Source: a virus | IMG/VR virus record: IMGVR_UViG_3300047356_000838 | Coordinates: 1-64,000 of that record | Reading direction: 5' to 3' (one strand) | Length of the DNA: 64,000 nt | In this document: positions 62,001 through 64,000 of the stretch, piece after piece | Position numbering within the stretch: position 1 is the first letter of the stretch | Layout of the letters: each line of letters begins with the position of its first letter | The notes under the pieces: generated by a model | Told to the model about the DNA's origin: nothing | What the model saw: only the letters and a program-made list of their open reading frames with translations | Database searches by the model: none | Program-made: the position numbers and the translations under genes

Positions 62001-62603
62001 AAAGTCATAGATTGGTACAGTGCCAGGATTAAGTTTAAGTTGGTATTCTTCAATATTAATGCCGCCCACTGTTGTTTTTAAACTTGGGTTGCCAAACTGT
62101 TGTGTGTTTACCATACTTGCATTAAGCACTGTGGTAAACTGCTCTAAAAAGTCACTGTTAGTTGGATCGCCCCAGACAATTTCTGTGTCACGAAGGCTGT
62201 TGCCATTTGCATCACTGATGTCCTCTGTGGTTTCCACACTTGAAATTTTTAGCAATCCGCGGGCAATCTGCTGACGCTTTGGATAATAGTTAAGCATGCG
62301 AGCTAGACGTAGTATGCTGTCTCTGCGTTCTGCTGTTTCTAGGAAGTTTTCTCTAGCATTTAAGTCTGCGCGGAAACTAAGGCTTTGCCCTAGAAATGCA
62401 ATTAGATCAATCAGTGCAATATATTCACTTGATTCAATAAAGTCGTTGAAATCTTCTGGATAATAGTTACGCAAATAGTCAACCATGCTCTTACGAATGG
62501 TTTCATAATCGTAACTTTGAAAATCTGCTTCACGGAAGGTCTCGTAGACTTTCTTCCAATCTTCTGCAGCAAATAAGTTTGATTGTCTTGTACTAGCAGC
62601 CAT
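59013..62603 (-). CDS. Baseplate wedge protein gp6-like, 1196 aa
   Basis: The start (NLFAAEDWKKVYETFREADF, LRNYYPEDFNDFIESSEYIA, LIDLIAFLGQSLSFRADLN) matches baseplate wedge gp6 of T4-like phages, especially the enlarged marine type; T4 gp6 itself is about 660 residues. gp6 forms the ring that joins the baseplate wedges. The C-terminal 50 residues turn into Ser then Gly repeats ending GGGYGY. It is encoded between gp25-like and the giant protein, the expected order in the baseplate operon. Confidence 0.9.
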   Translation of the reverse strand: MAASTRQSNLFAAEDWKKVYETFREADFQSYDYETIRKSMVDYLRNYYPEDFNDFIESSEYIALIDLIAFLGQSLSFRADLNARENFLETAERRDSILRLARMLNYYPKRQQIARGLLKISSVETTEDISDANGNSLRDTEIVWGDPTNSDFLEQFTTVLNASMVNTQQFGNPSLKTTVGGINIEEYQLKLNPGTVPIYDFKTAVGTQNLDFELVKGTYSGTDYLYEVAPQPSSTTNILYRNDNRGFSSANSGFFFYFKQGNLQSADFTIGEKLPNRTVELDVNNVDNNDVWLYQLDDSGRETTRWEKVPAISGNNVIYNSLSANNKNLFTVRSRANDQISLVFGDDVFSNIPTGNFRVYFRTGAGTTYKISPDEMQNLQIAIPYVSHSNQIENLTVTLSLQSTIANASARENLRDVKLKAQQQYYTQDRMITGEDYQILPYTKFSNVLKSKAINRTASGISRYLDVRDTTGKYSSTNIVAEDGIFYRTEDLQQFQFTFITDSDISNTISQQVEKNILKNESLHYYLKNYGGIDVTGLSASWNLATTSSGTVTGYFKNSVDSPLKIGSFATSNLKFAKVGALLKFTAPSGKVFDVNNNLITGTSGTINTRDYIWASISEVVTDGTNQGVGNLETGIGPVSLSEVIPQDAVLDQVIAPWNTAITASVRNDIIQAIGDFKTFGLRYDRDTQAWAIINALDLNTTNTFSLDYTGNTSNTNLDASWFFKFTNDGSTYTVNFRSTSYVFESKLETRFYFDNDLKIFDPRTGKTIKDKINILKVNALPDSVSSLAVDYAMQIDDVITETDGYTLTNRIKVTFPDIDSDGVVDNPEVFDIVVAPLTNASTKVVFYQTSISSGGYLTYTPVASTSVEQRYATRSSINEVIGQFTSGQIFYAGTDDKFYILSIDGANVKSIALTTDYIKRTGRSDLLFQYTHNSPNNRRIDPSPSNIVDLFLLTSQYDADYRNYVTDITGSIVKPVKPTTNELREQFGSLEQYKSVSDTIIFNSVSYRPLFGDKADEELQATFKVVKNNSTLVSDSEIKERVVAGINEYFAIQNWDFGDSFFFSELAAYLYSVLSPDVLSVVIVPKLATSNFGSLFQIQSQRDEILISSATVNDIEVIDVITANSLQASGNVVNTTTTNLAAESASANSSSTAVNTATNTVTTTTTSSSSSSSSSGSSGSGGSGGSGGGGGGYGY

Positions 62604-62629
62604 GTTTTAACATTCCTATTCTATTGCAG

Positions 62630-62637
62630 TATTTATT
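62630..62637 (-). promoter_or_regulatory. T4 late-type promoter box (AATAAATA)
   Basis: Minus-strand AATAAATA in the 54-bp gap between the gp25-like and gp6-like genes, 26 bp upstream of ATG 62603. Seven of eight bases match the T4 late consensus. An AGGAATG ribosome-binding site lies between the box and the start. Confidence 0.55.
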
Positions 62638-62657
62638 TGCAGAATAAAGTATGTATA

Positions 62658-63035
62658 TTATATTGCTGCGTTATCCGGTCTGTCAAAACGTACACTTAGT
62701 TTTTCAACTTGATTATCCACTACATAGCGCAATACTATCTGTACCTGAAGTCCATTTTCGTACTCATCCAGTGTAACTTCTTCTGGGCGCACCCTAGGAT
62801 CAGTTTGAATTACAGTGTTTACTTCTTCAACAATGAGTTGTTTTGTTTCTTCTGTAAGTGGATCCATGATTAAATCAAGCAAACTAGTGCCAAAGTTGCC
62901 GCGCATTAGTTTTTCACCTTTGCGAATAGCAAAATGATTAAGTAAATCTCTTTTTATAAGGTCAGTGTCAGTTAACTTTGGACTACCAAAGTCGTTGTTT
63001 ATTGTACTAAATCCTTTGTATGTTGCTATTGCCAT
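62658..63035 (-). CDS. Baseplate wedge protein gp25-like
   Basis: A 125-residue protein of the gp25/lysozyme-like (GPW_gp25) family. The conserved patterns DLIKRDLLNHFAIRKGE, MRGNFGTSLLDLIMDPL and the VRPEEVTLDEYENGL end fit family members from T4-like phages. gp25 helps connect the baseplate wedge to the tail tube and sheath. Its length equals that of T4 gp25 (132). It starts 1 bp after the previous gene's stop. Confidence 0.9.
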   Translation of the reverse strand: MAIATYKGFSTINNDFGSPKLTDTDLIKRDLLNHFAIRKGEKLMRGNFGTSLLDLIMDPLTEETKQLIVEEVNTVIQTDPRVRPEEVTLDEYENGLQVQIVLRYVVDNQVEKLSVRFDRPDNAAI

Positions 63036-63036
63036 T

Positions 63037-64000
63037 TTATTTTCCTTTTAGTGCTGCGTCTGCTTGCGCCAGCAATGCTTTAATCTGTGCTTCCAGTGCT
63101 GCTTTTTGTGCTTTACTTAGTGTGCGTCTACCTGCCCACCACTGTGTGCGTAACTGTCTGGCTTGATCACGCAAGGCTTTGTAGGCTGCGTATCCACCCT
63201 GCTTTTTCTTACGCTCTAACTCTGCCTCTTTCTTTAATATAGATTTTTCTAGCTCACCCTTTTCTCGTTCTTTTGCTTGAGTTTCCTGAGCCTCCAATCC
63301 ATATGGATCACTATTGTCAGTGTTGTCTACCAGTGGTTCAGCATTGAACGCATCAATATTTGCTTGTTCTTGTGCATCTGCTTCTGCAGTACTGTCTAGC
63401 AAATCATCAGTTGGTGTATAAACATTACCTGTTATAACTTCGCCGCCTGTGACAGGTTCTTCTTTAATTTTTCCAACACGATCACTTGCTGCCGCACCAG
63501 TTTGCATACTTTGTTTAACTTTGCTTGCAACATCTTCGCCACTGGCAATGTTTGTGGTGTTAGGTAGTACGTTTTCAATGCTTTGTGTGCCTTGTCTTAC
63601 TTTTGCTGCTATCTCTGGTGTACTAACATTACTTGCAGTTAGCATACTTGTGATTTCTTTTTTGCCATCAGTTGCAGTAATGCCGCCAATGTTCACTAGT
63701 TTCTGATAATCTGCAGCAACAACACCTTGTTGTATTTGTTCTTGTAATCCTGGGTTTCCTAGTAGTTTATTAAGACTACTTGCTCCACCTTTGCCTGTCC
63801 ATACGCTACTGTCTGCAAGTTGATCGTTAAACACTGCTTCTGGGCGAACAAACCCCTGTGATTGAAGTTGATCTACGTTAAAGCCAAACTTACCAACACT
63901 TTTTGTTGCACTATCAATAAACGCAGGATTGTTAGCACTACCAACTTGCTTAACAACTGCAGCATTTAGTCCTTGTACATCAAAACTGTTCAGTGCGCCA
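63037..64000 (-). CDS. Tail/baseplate structural protein, C-terminal part (5' truncated)
   Basis: The frame runs on past the window edge; the GTG at 63834 is only an internal codon, since coding upstream continues in register (NAAVVKQVGSANNPAFIDSA). The visible 320 residues have SVWTGKGG, LLGNPGLQEQIQQGVV and IGGIT patterns, which I recall from large baseplate-region proteins of T4-like cyanophages. The C-terminal 90 residues are a Lys/Glu/Ala coiled coil. It is the first gene of the module before gp25. Confidence 0.65.
   Translation of the reverse strand, partial: GALNSFDVQGLNAAVVKQVGSANNPAFIDSATKSVGKFGFNVDQLQSQGFVRPEAVFNDQLADSSVWTGKGGASSLNKLLGNPGLQEQIQQGVVAADYQKLVNIGGITATDGKKEITSMLTASNVSTPEIAAKVRQGTQSIENVLPNTTNIASGEDVASKVKQSMQTGAAASDRVGKIKEEPVTGGEVITGNVYTPTDDLLDSTAEADAQEQANIDAFNAEPLVDNTDNSDPYGLEAQETQAKEREKGELEKSILKKEAELERKKKQGGYAAYKALRDQARQLRTQWWAGRRTLSKAQKAALEAQIKALLAQADAALKGK

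Noticed and set aside
1-64000. tRNA genes, CRISPR arrays, integrase, transposases
   Set aside because: All gaps are short (under about 110 bp); no cloverleaf, repeat-spacer array or recombinase motif was seen on either strand by eye.

Overview
The window looks like part of the genome of a large, T4-like marine myovirus. On the minus strand at the right end is a tail module with recognisable baseplate wedge proteins (gp25- and gp6-like), a 4402-residue structural protein and four tail-fibre-type proteins. The rest is tightly packed, often ATGA/TAATG-overlapping genes typical of such phages: ThyX, MazG-like hydrolase, QueD/QueE-like deazaguanine enzymes, a T4 RNase H/FEN-type nuclease, a MoxR-type ATPase with a VWA metalloprotein partner, and several small proteins that I remember as resembling conserved genes of marine T4-like phages. 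No rRNA, tRNA, integrase, IS element or CRISPR array was seen. A c-type cytochrome, a bacterial-type ferredoxin-NADP reductase, a CHCC zinc-finger protein and a DUF6356-like protein suggest an alphaproteobacterial host; that is inference.

Layout. 1-22253 (plus strand): nucleotide salvage and modification (three phosphoribosyltransferases, two 2OG-Fe(II) oxygenases, QueD, QueE, MazG), a very unusual S8 serine protease built like a lipoprotein/autotransporter, then nuclease, the ATPase/VWA pair, ThyX and two nucleotide-sugar enzymes. This half is served by a family of five near-identical promoters (AGGTTGAC, 16-bp spacer, TGn-extended -10) plus further sigma70-type promoters, often buried in the 3' end of the preceding gene. 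22197-40424 (minus strand): one long operon-like cassette starting from an exact-consensus sigma70 promoter whose spacer is a perfect palindrome. It carries glycosyltransferase-like proteins, six radical SAM enzymes of an N-terminal-twitch-like type, a sulfotransferase-like protein, an APS-kinase-like protein, a nucleotidyltransferase, a secreted cytochrome c, ferredoxin-NADP reductase, a zinc-finger protein, a carbamoyltransferase and a third 2OG oxygenase. 40484-64000 (minus strand): tail/baseplate genes, with TAAATA-type (T4 late-like) boxes upstream of three of them.

How it may fit together (inference). The plus-strand genes supply nucleotides, replication functions and probably a deazaguanine or related base pathway. 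The minus-strand cassette combines radical chemistry, electron supply, and glycosyl-, carbamoyl- and possibly sulfo-transfer, as expected for a pathway that builds or remodels an elaborate glycan or peptide at the cell or virion surface. This cassette, with six tandem radical SAM genes beside a phage-borne cytochrome c and FNR, is the best candidate for an undescribed system in the window; the phage-borne autotransporter-like protease is the second.
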